From assembly GCA_964549375.1 (NCBI GenBank), contig CAZJWF010000093.1:1-12049 (forward strand): 12,049 bases of DNA, in the 5' to 3' direction. A program made the position numbers and the translations under genes. Every line of letters begins with the position of its first letter. The stretch's first letter is position 1. This document shows positions 5,956 to 12,049 of this stretch, piece after piece. This DNA comes from JAHDDY01 sp964549375. Lineage in GTDB: Bacteria > Pseudomonadota > Alphaproteobacteria > Rhodobacterales > Rhodobacteraceae. The notes below the pieces were generated by a model that saw nothing but the letters and a program-made list of their open reading frames with translations, ran no database searches and was not told the DNA's origin.

Positions 5956-7143
5956 GTGATTTACGTAAAGAATGGGAAAAGACGGTTTCGTCTGTTAGGG
6001 GCTAGCGCCTGTCTTGCGATACTAGCAGGATGCGCCAATCCTTCGACGCCGTTAACCAATGCTGAACCTACGAAGTTGCAGATCACGAGCACCCAATCGG
6101 TGCTGTTAAACCTGCCGCTTCCACCAAGTCCAGTGCCGGTAGCGGTTTATGGGTTTGAAGACAAAACGGGTCAGTTCAAACCGCAGGAAAACGTTCAAAC
6201 GCTTTCTCGTGCGGTAAGCCAGGGCGGCGATGCGATTCTGATCAAAGCGCTACGCGACGCAGGTAATGGTCAATGGTTCCGTGTACTTGAAAGAACTGGT
6301 TTAGATAACCTTCTAAAAGAACGGAAGATCATTCGCGAAATGCGATCGCGTTACTTGGGCGAAACTGAAATCAATCCGAATGCTTTACCGCCTCTGCTCT
6401 TTGCTGGTGTGATACTCGAAGGCGGTGTCGTCGGGTTTGACACGAACACGCTAACGGGTGGAGCCGGAGCGCGGTTCTTAGGCATCGGTGCGGATGTGCA
6501 ATATCGCCAAAACGCTGTGACCGTAAATCTGCGCGCGGTGAGCGTGAAGACCGGAGAAGTTCTTGCCAATGTGACCACCACAAAGACGATTGCTTCGATC
6601 GCGCTCCAGGGCGGGGCATTCAGGTTTGTCAGCTTTGACGAATTACTCGAATTGGAAACCGGTATCACGAACAATGAACCAGATACTCTGGCGTTGAGGA
6701 GAACGATCGAAAAATCAGTTCATTCACTTATTGTAGAGGGATCGGAAGCTGGTCTCTGGTCGTTCGCTGACGAGGATATTGGCGCACAGGTTGTCGCGGC
6801 CTACAAGAATGAACAAGGAAGTGCGCCCGCCGCCCTCGAACAAGAGGCGCCTGCGGCTCAAACTAAGATCGCCGAAGCACCAGAGACGTCACCAACATCA
6901 GTAAAAACAGAAGCTCCGGCGAGATCTGAGGCTCCGTCCAAACGCCTCGGCGAGCCTAAAGCATCAGAACAACCGATTCCAAAGTCCGCCGCGCCTGAAA
7001 CTGCGGTCGCTCAGCAATCAGTAAAGGTAAAAAAACAGGCGGTGGTGGCGGCTTGGAAAGAACCGGAACTGCCTGTGACAACATCTATGTCGGTTGAGAG
7101 ACCTTCTGGATGCTGCACCGCAGAAACTCGAAACCGTAGATAA
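5956..7143 (+). CDS. csgG: Curli secretion channel lipoprotein CsgG, with long C-terminal extension
   Basis: CsgG forms the nonameric outer-membrane pore that exports curlin subunits. A lipoprotein signal peptide ends in LAGC, so the lipidated residue is C26. Residues about 60-275 match CsgG closely: YGFEDKTGQFKP, FRVLERTGLDNLLKERKIIRE, GGAGARFLGIGADVQYRQN, AVTVNLRAVSVKTGEVLANV, and FRFVSFDELLELETGITNNEP, ending near GLWSF. In the pore-constriction loop (residues about 77-83, QENVQTL) the E. coli Tyr51/Asn55/Phe56 are not evident by eye. From about residue 291 to 395 there is an extension absent from the 277-residue E. coli protein: Ala/Pro/Glu/Lys-rich, with repeated EAPx units, ending in a Cys- and Arg-containing tail. 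By analogy with the E. coli topology it would be periplasmic. GTG 5956 is chosen because a run of seven G (5942-5948) precedes it by 7 nt. The last dozen or so codons may be affected by a frameshift (see findings). Confidence 0.92.
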   Translation: MIYVKNGKRRFRLLGASACLAILAGCANPSTPLTNAEPTKLQITSTQSVLLNLPLPPSPVPVAVYGFEDKTGQFKPQENVQTLSRAVSQGGDAILIKALRDAGNGQWFRVLERTGLDNLLKERKIIREMRSRYLGETEINPNALPPLLFAGVILEGGVVGFDTNTLTGGAGARFLGIGADVQYRQNAVTVNLRAVSVKTGEVLANVTTTKTIASIALQGGAFRFVSFDELLELETGITNNEPDTLALRRTIEKSVHSLIVEGSEAGLWSFADEDIGAQVVAAYKNEQGSAPAALEQEAPAAQTKIAEAPETSPTSVKTEAPARSEAPSKRLGEPKASEQPIPKSAAPETAVAQQSVKVKKQAVVAAWKEPELPVTTSMSVERPSGCCTAETRNRR

Positions 7144-7156
7144 AGGTGCGCGTTAG

Positions 7157-7385
7157 AAGAGACCGCATTTTACAGATCACTTCGGACGAGAAGCGAGCAC
7201 GACTTTCGAGAGCCGTTCATGCTGAACGGACAATAGAATTCCCAAGGGAGCTTTCTTTGGGGGAGACGACCGAGCACTGTTGGAATTGCAAGCCCAATGC
7301 AGTGTTCGGCCGCCGGTATCGCAAATGTTTGCGATGCCGACTTGTAGCAACAGCCACACAAGTTGGCAATGAAGGGGTAAAACTC
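7157..7385 (+). promoter_or_regulatory. Highly structured leader between csgG and the curlin gene
   Basis: The inter-gene RNA can form a string of hairpins. CCGTTCA-TGC-TGAACGG (7213-7229) is a perfect 7-bp stem. CCGAGCACTG (7270-7279) pairs with CAGTGTTCGG (7300-7309) including one G-U, with an inner TTGG/CCAA stem. CGGTATCGCAAA (7314-7325) pairs with TTTGCGATGCCG (7328-7339), 12 bp with one G-U pair and almost no loop. ACTTGT (7340-7345) pairs with ACAAGT (7358-7363). None is followed by a U-run, so they are not ordinary terminators. The curlin ribosome binding site (AAGGGG, 7372-7377) follows immediately. A role in mRNA processing, stability or translation of the abundant curlin is inferred. 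Confidence 0.55.
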
Positions 7386-8597
7386 ATGAAGACGCTTCTA
7401 GCAGGACTTTCCGTTCTCGCTCTTACAGCGGGCAGCGCTTACGCGAATGAGCCGTCAAACGATGATGCAACAGCTAGTGTTCGAGCGATTTCCTCGCCTG
7501 GCCATGCAAGCACAGTTCAAGGCGCTTGGGACTCGAGTGCATTCGACACGCCAGGTGTTGTCGTAGCTCCAGATCCAGTTAATCCGTCAACGCCTGACCT
7601 TGCGGACCCAACGATCGAGAAAAAAACGATCACGTTCCGCGGTGCTCGTGTCAAAGCTGACGGAGCTCAGGGAAAGGAATCCGCATCTTACATTGATCAG
7701 GTTGGCTATAAAAACAAAGCTGACTCAGATCAGCGATCTGCTGGCATCGGCGCTGTTTCCGACATCATTCAGGTCGGCAATTGGAACCGTGCCGAGGTCG
7801 ATCAAACTACGGCAGCTGGCAGCACCACCGGTGATTACGCGGTGATTACATCGAAAGGGAACCACAACGACGCCGTTGTTTCTCAAACAAACGATGGTGA
7901 CAGCGCAAACGTCGCAGACATTCGCCAAGGACCGTTGGATGACACAACGGCTTACGGAACACCTGAATTTGCGATCGGAAACGATGCGAGCATTGCTCAG
8001 GTTGGTTCCGGAAACCTTGGTTTAATTGATCAATACGACGCCGGCAGCAAATTCGCCAGAAACAACGACGCCGCGATCAGTCAGACGGGTCAAAACAACA
8101 AAGGCCAAATTGGTCAGAACGGCGACAGGAACAACGCATCGATCTCCCAGACCGGTACGTACAACCAAGCTGACATCCAACAAACTGGTGACAGAAACAA
8201 TGGTCGCGTCGATCAGTATGGTAGCTGGAACACGGCGTTGATCGATCAAGACGACATCAACAATGATGCGTATGTTCGGCAGAGTGGCTACGAAAACTAT
8301 GCCGAGATTGACCAAGGCGGCGACCTTGGAAGTATCGACGGTAACAATGTTGCGGTCATCGATCAGTGGGGAACGTCAAACATGGCGTCGATCACGCAGA
8401 CCGATTGGGACAACTCAGCTGACATCTTCCAAGATGGTGTCAGTAACATGGGTAGCATCAATCAAACCGGCAACTGGAATGCAGCAGCGCTTGATCAAGT
8501 CGGTTCGTGGAATGCCGCTCAGATCGAGCAAACTGGCCAAAACTACGCTGACGTCCAACAGTACGGCCACTACAACAGCGCGCTCGTGCAGCAATAA
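7386..8597 (+). CDS. csgA: Major curlin subunit (CsgA-like amyloid) with about 13 repeats
   Basis: A secreted amyloid subunit. A signal peptide (MKTLLAGLSVLALTAGSAYA, cut before NEP) is followed by about 80 non-repeat residues, rich in Ser, Asp and Pro, that may carry the secretion-targeting segment. From about residue 100 to the end run roughly 13 curlin repeats of about 22 residues, pattern AxIxQxGxxNxAxIxQxGxxN. The early ones are irregular and contain insertions; the later ones are regular, such as NASISQTGTYNQADIQQTG and NTALIDQDDINNDAYVRQSG. Each repeat should give a strand-turn-strand layer of the amyloid with stacked Gln and Asn. E. coli CsgA has 5 repeats in about 151 residues, so this 403-residue protein is far longer. 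ATG 7386 is chosen because AAGGGG lies 8 nt upstream and a signal peptide follows. An in-frame GTG at 7146 would bury it. Assignment as the major subunit rests on repeat regularity. Confidence 0.88.
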   Translation: MKTLLAGLSVLALTAGSAYANEPSNDDATASVRAISSPGHASTVQGAWDSSAFDTPGVVVAPDPVNPSTPDLADPTIEKKTITFRGARVKADGAQGKESASYIDQVGYKNKADSDQRSAGIGAVSDIIQVGNWNRAEVDQTTAAGSTTGDYAVITSKGNHNDAVVSQTNDGDSANVADIRQGPLDDTTAYGTPEFAIGNDASIAQVGSGNLGLIDQYDAGSKFARNNDAAISQTGQNNKGQIGQNGDRNNASISQTGTYNQADIQQTGDRNNGRVDQYGSWNTALIDQDDINNDAYVRQSGYENYAEIDQGGDLGSIDGNNVAVIDQWGTSNMASITQTDWDNSADIFQDGVSNMGSINQTGNWNAAALDQVGSWNAAQIEQTGQNYADVQQYGHYNSALVQQ

Positions 8598-8609
8598 GTT
8601 CGAGCCAAA

Positions 8610-8638
8610 GTCCATCGATCCTAGCGGGATCGGTGGAC
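8610..8638 (+). terminator. 12-bp hairpin just after the curlin stop (stabiliser or partial terminator)
   Basis: GTCCATCGATCC (8610-8621) pairs with GGATCGGTGGAC (8627-8638) through 12 bp, one of them G-U, around the loop TAGCG, 12 nt after the curlin stop. The following bases are ATTCC rather than a U-run, so full intrinsic termination is unlikely. Protection of the 3' end of a curlin mRNA segment, or partial termination, fits better. A second stem, CCGGCG (8642-8647) with CGCCGG (8660-8665), follows at once. Confidence 0.6.
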
Positions 8639-8754
8639 ATTCCGGCGGCTGTCAAAGGTCGCCGGGGTCTATCTACCCAGTCGTATCGACCGCCATAGTT
8701 TATCGTGATGTTTCAATACGGGTGATAACCGAATAGGACTGAAAGGGTTTTCCG

Positions 8755-9537
8755 ATGTATCTCAATAGTATCGCAGTTTTTTTGCAGCTTGCTACTGTCG
8801 TTACCGGGCCCGCAATCGCTCAAACGGCTATTGAACAGCAACGTCAGGATGTAATTTCAAGCATTGTCCAAATTCAAGACGAATTGGCTCTTCGAAATGC
8901 TCGCCAAGTCAACAATGCGCGCATTGACCAAAATGGGAATTCGAACGAGACTGGGATCACGCAAAACGGTAATCAAAATGTGGCGAGTGTGGCCATCTCG
9001 GGTGATGGCAATGGCCTTCGGGAGGATGGTGCGTCTGCGAACATCAGTCAGAATGGAATTCTAAATTTTACGGCCGTCGAAGTGCGCGGCAATGATAATC
9101 TTTTTGGAATTGATCAAACGGGTACAGCAAATGCCGCTGTTCTTTTCCAGTCCGGTGGTAGCGCAACCCACGGCTCGAATGTGGCACAAATCTCTCAGTT
9201 TCGGGATGGGAATGTCGTTTCGGTCGTTCAACAGTCAATCTATGCCAACCTGTTTCCCGGTCGCTCGGATAACGTATTCTCAGCCGTTCAAAATGGACAA
9301 CAGAATAGTGCGTTTGCCGAACAGTTCGGGGCCGCGAACGATGGGGCGATTGAACAAACCGGCGACGGAAATTCCGCAGTTCTCGGTCAGTATGGCGCTT
9401 CAAATAGTTCATTGATCTCACAAACCGGGAATGGATTGACCGCTCAAAGTCTCCAATTTGGCGACTTCACGGATCCAATTACGATTACCCAAACTCCAGG
9501 AGCTCCACCGGTGTTTGTGACGCGGAGCGCGCAATGA
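8755..9537 (+). CDS. csgB: Second curlin-repeat protein (CsgB-like candidate nucleator or minor subunit)
   Basis: A 260-residue secreted protein. The signal peptide MYLNSIAVFLQLATVVTGPAIA is cut before QTA. Next comes a polar, probably helical stretch (AIEQQRQDVISSIVQIQDEL, to about residue 50) not present in the first curlin. Then about eight curlin-type repeats follow, for example NARIDQNGNSNETGITQNG, DGAIEQTGDGNSAVLGQYG and SSLISQTGNG. They are clearly degenerate: several Gln/Asn ladder positions are replaced and loops are inserted (SGGSATHG, IYANLFPGRS). A non-repeat tail ends PGAPPVFVTRSAQ. Degenerate repeats and the place beside the major subunit suggest a CsgB-type nucleator or minor fibre component. 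The symbol is tentative because order and sequence do not prove orthology to E. coli CsgB. The start has AAAGGG upstream. The stop overlaps the next start as ATGA. Confidence 0.72.
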   Translation: MYLNSIAVFLQLATVVTGPAIAQTAIEQQRQDVISSIVQIQDELALRNARQVNNARIDQNGNSNETGITQNGNQNVASVAISGDGNGLREDGASANISQNGILNFTAVEVRGNDNLFGIDQTGTANAAVLFQSGGSATHGSNVAQISQFRDGNVVSVVQQSIYANLFPGRSDNVFSAVQNGQQNSAFAEQFGAANDGAIEQTGDGNSAVLGQYGASNSSLISQTGNGLTAQSLQFGDFTDPITITQTPGAPPVFVTRSAQ

Positions 9538-10031
9538 GATGTGGCGTTCCAATTTGGCTTTGTAATGCTCACAAGCATTCCATACCCTTGGCAATTGCCG
9601 GTGGGGTTGGCGTGCTCGGAATTTCATCGCCCGTGCTCGCCCAAGCCGGTGGGACGTTAGATGTTCCAGCGCAGATCGGATCAATCGAAAATCGCGACAT
9701 CGCGGTGGAAGATTTAACCAGCGTCGAGATACCGAATATGTCTCGCGTGATAATTGAATCGATCGCAGCGCCGGACGATCCACAACCGCTTATTGTGACG
9801 CAGCCCGGAGGTACGAGAGACCTGTGTGATCCAAAGGTTGCAGATTGGGAGCGACAGCAAGTTGGTATCGATTGCACGAAACTCATCGAGAGGCGCTTGC
9901 GAAAAATCCGACCGGAGTTGGAAGCGGAACCCGACCCATTGTTTACAAATCGGAGTGGCGAGGTCGAGGAGACATTCGAAAATTTAGGCTTGGGCGAAGG
10001 TGTGCCTTCAACGGTGATCTTACAAAATTAA
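9534..10031 (+). CDS. Unrecognised secreted protein inside the curli operon
   Basis: I do not recognise this 165-residue protein. Its ATG overlaps the stop of the second curlin gene (ATGA), so it is translationally coupled and very likely made with the fibre proteins. A basic/polar n-region is followed by a hydrophobic core (PLAIAGGVGVLGISSPVLA) and a plausible signal-peptidase site near residues 36-38 (LAQA-GG). The mature part of about 127 residues has no curlin repeats. It has a beta-favouring first half (IENRDIAVEDLTSVEIPNMS, then RVIIESI), two cysteines (C98 and C114, in DLCDPKVADW and GIDCTKL) that could form a disulfide, a short basic helix (LIERRLRKIRPELE) and an acidic C-terminus ending VILQN. 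It is not CsgE, CsgF or CsgC/H by eye. A periplasmic or surface accessory factor for curli is the simplest inference. Confidence 0.75.
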   Translation: MRCGVPIWLCNAHKHSIPLAIAGGVGVLGISSPVLAQAGGTLDVPAQIGSIENRDIAVEDLTSVEIPNMSRVIIESIAAPDDPQPLIVTQPGGTRDLCDPKVADWERQQVGIDCTKLIERRLRKIRPELEAEPDPLFTNRSGEVEETFENLGLGEGVPSTVILQN

Positions 10032-10159
10032 CTATGAGAGTAAGAGACGGTGGATAACGCCTTCGATCACTCGGTTGGCAGTACCGTTCTAGTGGAGGGA
10101 CAGCTCTGTAACAGAATTTGTAAGGGTTGTTTTTCCGAACCTTCAGGAGGAAACCGACT

Positions 10160-10534
10160 ATGAAGCAAATATTTTTCGGAGGGATCGCCGCATTGGGCCT
10201 TTCGGCACAAGGATTCGCGTATGCTGAAGAACGCGCAGTTTGGATTTCCAGCGATCAATCAGGCGGATATGTCACGCTGCAAGCTTATGCTCGCCTCAAC
10301 GCAGGGGAAAGCGGTCGGTATGATTTGACCGTCAGGAAGGTTGGCGACAGCGGTCAATCGACCACTCGACAAGGTGGACGGATTCAGGGCGGCGATGGCA
10401 AAACATCAACCGGCCCGCTTTTGACAACACGATTGTCTTTTCGCTCCGATGAAAAACTCATTGCGGACCTTGTTGTGCAGACGTCGGAAGGGCGGGAACT
10501 CCGTCACGCCGTAACCTTACCTGATGACAACTAG
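10160..10534 (+). CDS. csgH: CsgH-type curli chaperone (inhibitor of premature amyloid formation)
   Basis: A 124-residue periplasmic protein with a signal peptide (MKQIFFGGIAALGLSAQGFAYA, cut before EERAVW). The mature part of about 100 residues is all-beta in character, as expected for the immunoglobulin-like fold of CsgC/CsgH. It carries the segment GRYDLTVRKVGDSGQSTTRQ followed by GGRI, which resembles the CsgH region (S/T-rich turn, then RQGG). There are no cysteines, so the CxC motif of enterobacterial CsgC is missing, which points to the alphaproteobacterial CsgH branch. Members of this family keep curlin subunits soluble in the periplasm. ATG 10160 is preferred over an upstream in-frame start because AGGAGG, the best ribosome binding site in the cluster, ends 9 nt before it. 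It is the last gene of the curli run; the 128 bp before it contain no gene. Confidence 0.85.
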   Translation: MKQIFFGGIAALGLSAQGFAYAEERAVWISSDQSGGYVTLQAYARLNAGESGRYDLTVRKVGDSGQSTTRQGGRIQGGDGKTSTGPLLTTRLSFRSDEKLIADLVVQTSEGRELRHAVTLPDDN

Positions 10535-10553
10535 CCCACGTATGAACGTAGGG
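10535..10553 (+). terminator. Short hairpin directly after csgH
   Basis: CCCACGT (10535-10541) can pair with ACGTAGGG (10546-10553) around the loop ATGA with one bulged A. A few bases later the RNA has TTAGATTTTT. It could be a weak first terminator for the curli operon, but the U-run is about 10 nt away from the stem. Confidence 0.35.
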
Positions 10554-10631
10554 TTCTCGGTTAGATTTTTAAACTTTCGAGCAATTTCGATCTGACAATA
10601 GCGAAGGCCGCTTGAGGTCGACGCAACGAAT

Positions 10632-10667
10632 GAAAACCGGAAGAGACCCCCTCTCGCTCCGGTTTTC
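10632..10667. terminator. Bidirectional intrinsic terminator between csgH and the DDAH gene
   Basis: GAAAACCGGA (10632-10641) and TCCGGTTTTC (10658-10667) form a perfect 10-bp stem, with an inner GAGA/TCTC stem and a loop of five C. The arms have the A-run/T-run ends expected of a terminator usable in both directions. It lies in the convergent gap between the rightward curli operon and the leftward DDAH gene. The rest of this 251-bp gap (10535-10785) shows no convincing gene. Confidence 0.7.
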
Positions 10668-10785
10668 CATGGGGGCTACGCGGTGGGTTGCTTCTCTTCA
10701 CCCTTCACGCAACCTGTCGCGTAACCCCCGCTATTTCATGTCGCAATCTTTGTTGGTTAACAAAAGCAGGGATACCAATTCGCGC

Positions 10786-11574
10786 TTAAGTGTTTGGAGA
10801 AAATCTGAGGCTCAGGCACGACATTCCCCCGTCAATTTTCGCCGCTTCGCTGTTGGGAAGTTCGACAAGTTTGTACCCATTATCCCGCAGCATCTTTGCC
10901 GTTTTCGGAAAGCCGAGAGGAAATAGAACAATATCGTTGAAACGAACACAATTCGCACAGGCATCTTCACCTTTGGCGACGTGCAAAACGCGATACCCAT
11001 CAAAACAACCCGTCGCAGCTAACCGATCTGTCGACAAGATCGTTTTTGAATCGAGCAGTCCGCAATCGGTTTTGAAATGTAGAATCTCGGGTGGGGTTCG
11101 TAACTCGCGAACTGTCCATCCCCAATCCGATGTCAATGATCGTAAGCTTGCTACGCCGGCTTCGTTGGTTCGTGCCGAAAGGCCAACTAAGATTTCACGT
11201 TCTGTTACGAGAATATCACCGCCCTCTATAAATCCCTCCTCAACAATACGAACGTCCTTGTAAAATTGACGAAGAGTTGGAGTCATTGCGACGGCTTCGC
11301 CAAGACGTGATGGTGCGCCGGGTCGAGAAATGATTGCCCCTTGCGGCAGGCAAAGGGCGGCGTCTTCTACAAAGACTGAATCGGGAAATTCCTCAAGTGC
11401 TGGTAAGACCAATACTTCCGCCCCGGTTTCACGTAGAGCGGTGAGATATTTCTCATGGTGCTGGGCGAAAATATCTGCGCTCGGGTTTCCATGATCTTCG
11501 GCGCGTAGACCTTTTTCAACGGAACGCGCCGGATCTCTCGCGATGGCATGGGAGAAATGTGTTGCTGTGCTCAT
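10786..11574 (-). CDS. Dimethylarginine dimethylaminohydrolase (DDAH)-family amidinohydrolase
   Basis: A 262-residue cytoplasmic enzyme of the guanidine-modifying superfamily, close to the length of Pseudomonas aeruginosa DDAH (254). The catalytic set is all visible: FVEDAAL (68-74) with substrate-binding acids, E117 in FIEGGDILV, H166 in EILHFKTDC, and the nucleophilic cysteine C253 in DGGMSCLSLRF near the C-terminus. DDAH hydrolyses N-omega-methylated arginines to citrulline and methylamines. A related arginine- or other guanidine-directed activity cannot be excluded, since family members share this core. The start ATG overlaps the stop of the upstream esterase gene (ATGA on the minus strand), so the two form one transcription unit. 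It has no visible link to curli and ends against the bidirectional terminator region. Confidence 0.88.
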   Translation of the reverse strand: MSTATHFSHAIARDPARSVEKGLRAEDHGNPSADIFAQHHEKYLTALRETGAEVLVLPALEEFPDSVFVEDAALCLPQGAIISRPGAPSRLGEAVAMTPTLRQFYKDVRIVEEGFIEGGDILVTEREILVGLSARTNEAGVASLRSLTSDWGWTVRELRTPPEILHFKTDCGLLDSKTILSTDRLAATGCFDGYRVLHVAKGEDACANCVRFNDIVLFPLGFPKTAKMLRDNGYKLVELPNSEAAKIDGGMSCLSLRFSPNT

Positions 11575-12049
11575 GGTTTAAGTAAATCGGAAAGTTGGGC
11601 GGCGATCCAGCCTTTCGGTATCCAATGGCCTCCGTTATGAATATCGAGCGCTACTGTCGTATCGCTATCGCATTGCGTCCATGTTTCACGGTCGTAATGC
11701 GAAATTTTGGATTTTCGGCTTATTTCAACGTCACAACTCGACAAAGATAGCATCGCTTCCCAAGCATTGACGTCGCCGTCCCACGGCGGGCGCATGACAC
11801 TGTCTTTTTTGCCGTGCAGTTGCCGAACGGAGAAGGCGCCTGTTTTGCATGCATGTCGACTAATATTCGTCAATTTTCCTGCGATGCCAAGCAATCCCGC
11901 GTATTCGTCGGCGCTATCGCATGCAAGCAACCATGCCATAGCACCGCCATAGCTGAAACCTGATATAAAGACCTGCGAGTGGTCAATTGGCCAATGCCGG
12001 GCGACATCGTCGATAACGGCTTTCGCAAAATCTATGTCGTCTCGCCGAT
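11571..12049 (-). CDS. PHB-depolymerase/LpqC-like esterase, partial (5' end outside the window)
   Basis: The reading frame stays open to the right edge, so the gene starts beyond the window and about 158 C-terminal residues are seen. Visible features fit the Esterase_PHB/LpqC alpha/beta-hydrolase group. DDIDFAKAVIDDVARHW is followed by FISGFSYGGAMAW with the nucleophile elbow GxSxGG (Ser codon at 11952-11954). Then come LHGKKDSVMRPPWDG with a probable catalytic Asp and NGGHWIPKGW with the probable catalytic His near the C-terminus. Such enzymes are esterases acting on polyesters or acylated sugars, and many are secreted, but the signal region is not in view and the substrate is unknown. An ATG at 11939 lies within the catalytic domain and is not the real start. 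It overlaps the DDAH start by 4 bp. Confidence 0.8.
   Translation of the reverse strand, partial: RRDDIDFAKAVIDDVARHWPIDHSQVFISGFSYGGAMAWLLACDSADEYAGLLGIAGKLTNISRHACKTGAFSVRQLHGKKDSVMRPPWDGDVNAWEAMLSLSSCDVEISRKSKISHYDRETWTQCDSDTTVALDIHNGGHWIPKGWIAAQLSDLLKP

Noticed and set aside
7146..7385. In-frame N-terminal extension of the curlin from a GTG at 7146
   Set aside because: It would bury a clear signal peptide at MKTLLAGLSV, has no good ribosome binding site, and the DNA is better explained by hairpins in a non-coding leader.
7386..8597. DNA-level tandem repeat or CRISPR-like array in the curlin gene
   Set aside because: The periodicity is at protein level, with diverged codons and no conserved exact DNA unit or spacer structure.
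8022..8736. Several frames overlapping the curlin repeats on both strands
   Set aside because: They are shadows created by the periodic repeat codons; only the frame with signal peptide and curlin pattern is credible.
10612..10926. A 104-codon plus-strand frame after csgH
   Set aside because: It runs through the bidirectional terminator and then antisense into the DDAH gene, and its composition is unlike a protein.
11571..11939. Complete 122-aa gene starting at 11939
   Set aside because: The frame continues to the window edge with the GxSxGG nucleophile motif upstream of this ATG, so it is an internal Met of a larger esterase.

Overview
The window most likely comes from an alphaproteobacterium of roughly balanced G+C. 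The main reason is a curli (functional amyloid) cluster that ends in a CsgH-type chaperone, a hallmark of alphaproteobacterial curli systems, where enterobacteria carry CsgC. Nothing in the window fixes the genus. There are no rRNA or tRNA genes, no CRISPR array and no insertion sequence that I can see.

Left third (1-4924): a divergent metabolic locus. A PLP-dependent serine/aspartate-glyoxylate-type aminotransferase runs leftward from a short (about 75 bp) intergenic region. Rightward runs a large FAD plus [4Fe-4S] D-2-hydroxyacid dehydrogenase of the D-2-hydroxyglutarate dehydrogenase/YdiJ type, whose stop overlaps the start of a GntR/FCD regulator (ATGA). The shared promoter region holds two clean inverted repeats that are good operator candidates. 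Together the genes look like a regulated 2-hydroxyacid/2-oxoacid/glyoxylate module; the exact substrate cannot be read from sequence.

Middle (4925-10534): about 520 bp of AT-rich, promoter-bearing DNA, then a co-directional curli operon. In order it holds a possible 58-aa small protein (5210-5386), csgF, csgG (with a roughly 100-residue Ala/Pro/Glu/Lys-rich C-terminal extension), a 403-aa curlin with about 13 repeats, a second curlin-repeat protein with degenerate repeats, an unrecognised secreted protein translationally coupled to it, and csgH. CsgG/CsgF would form the outer-membrane secretion pore, the two repeat proteins the fibre and probable nucleator, and CsgH the periplasmic anti-aggregation chaperone. 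csgD and csgE are not in the window. The major curlin gene is bracketed by strong RNA hairpins (several before its ribosome binding site, two after its stop), suggesting differential mRNA stability or translational control within the operon.

Right end (10535-12049): a gene-free convergent gap with a good bidirectional terminator. Beyond it are two leftward genes joined by an ATGA overlap: a dimethylarginine dimethylaminohydrolase (DDAH)-family amidinohydrolase and, cut by the right edge, a PHB-depolymerase/LpqC-like esterase.
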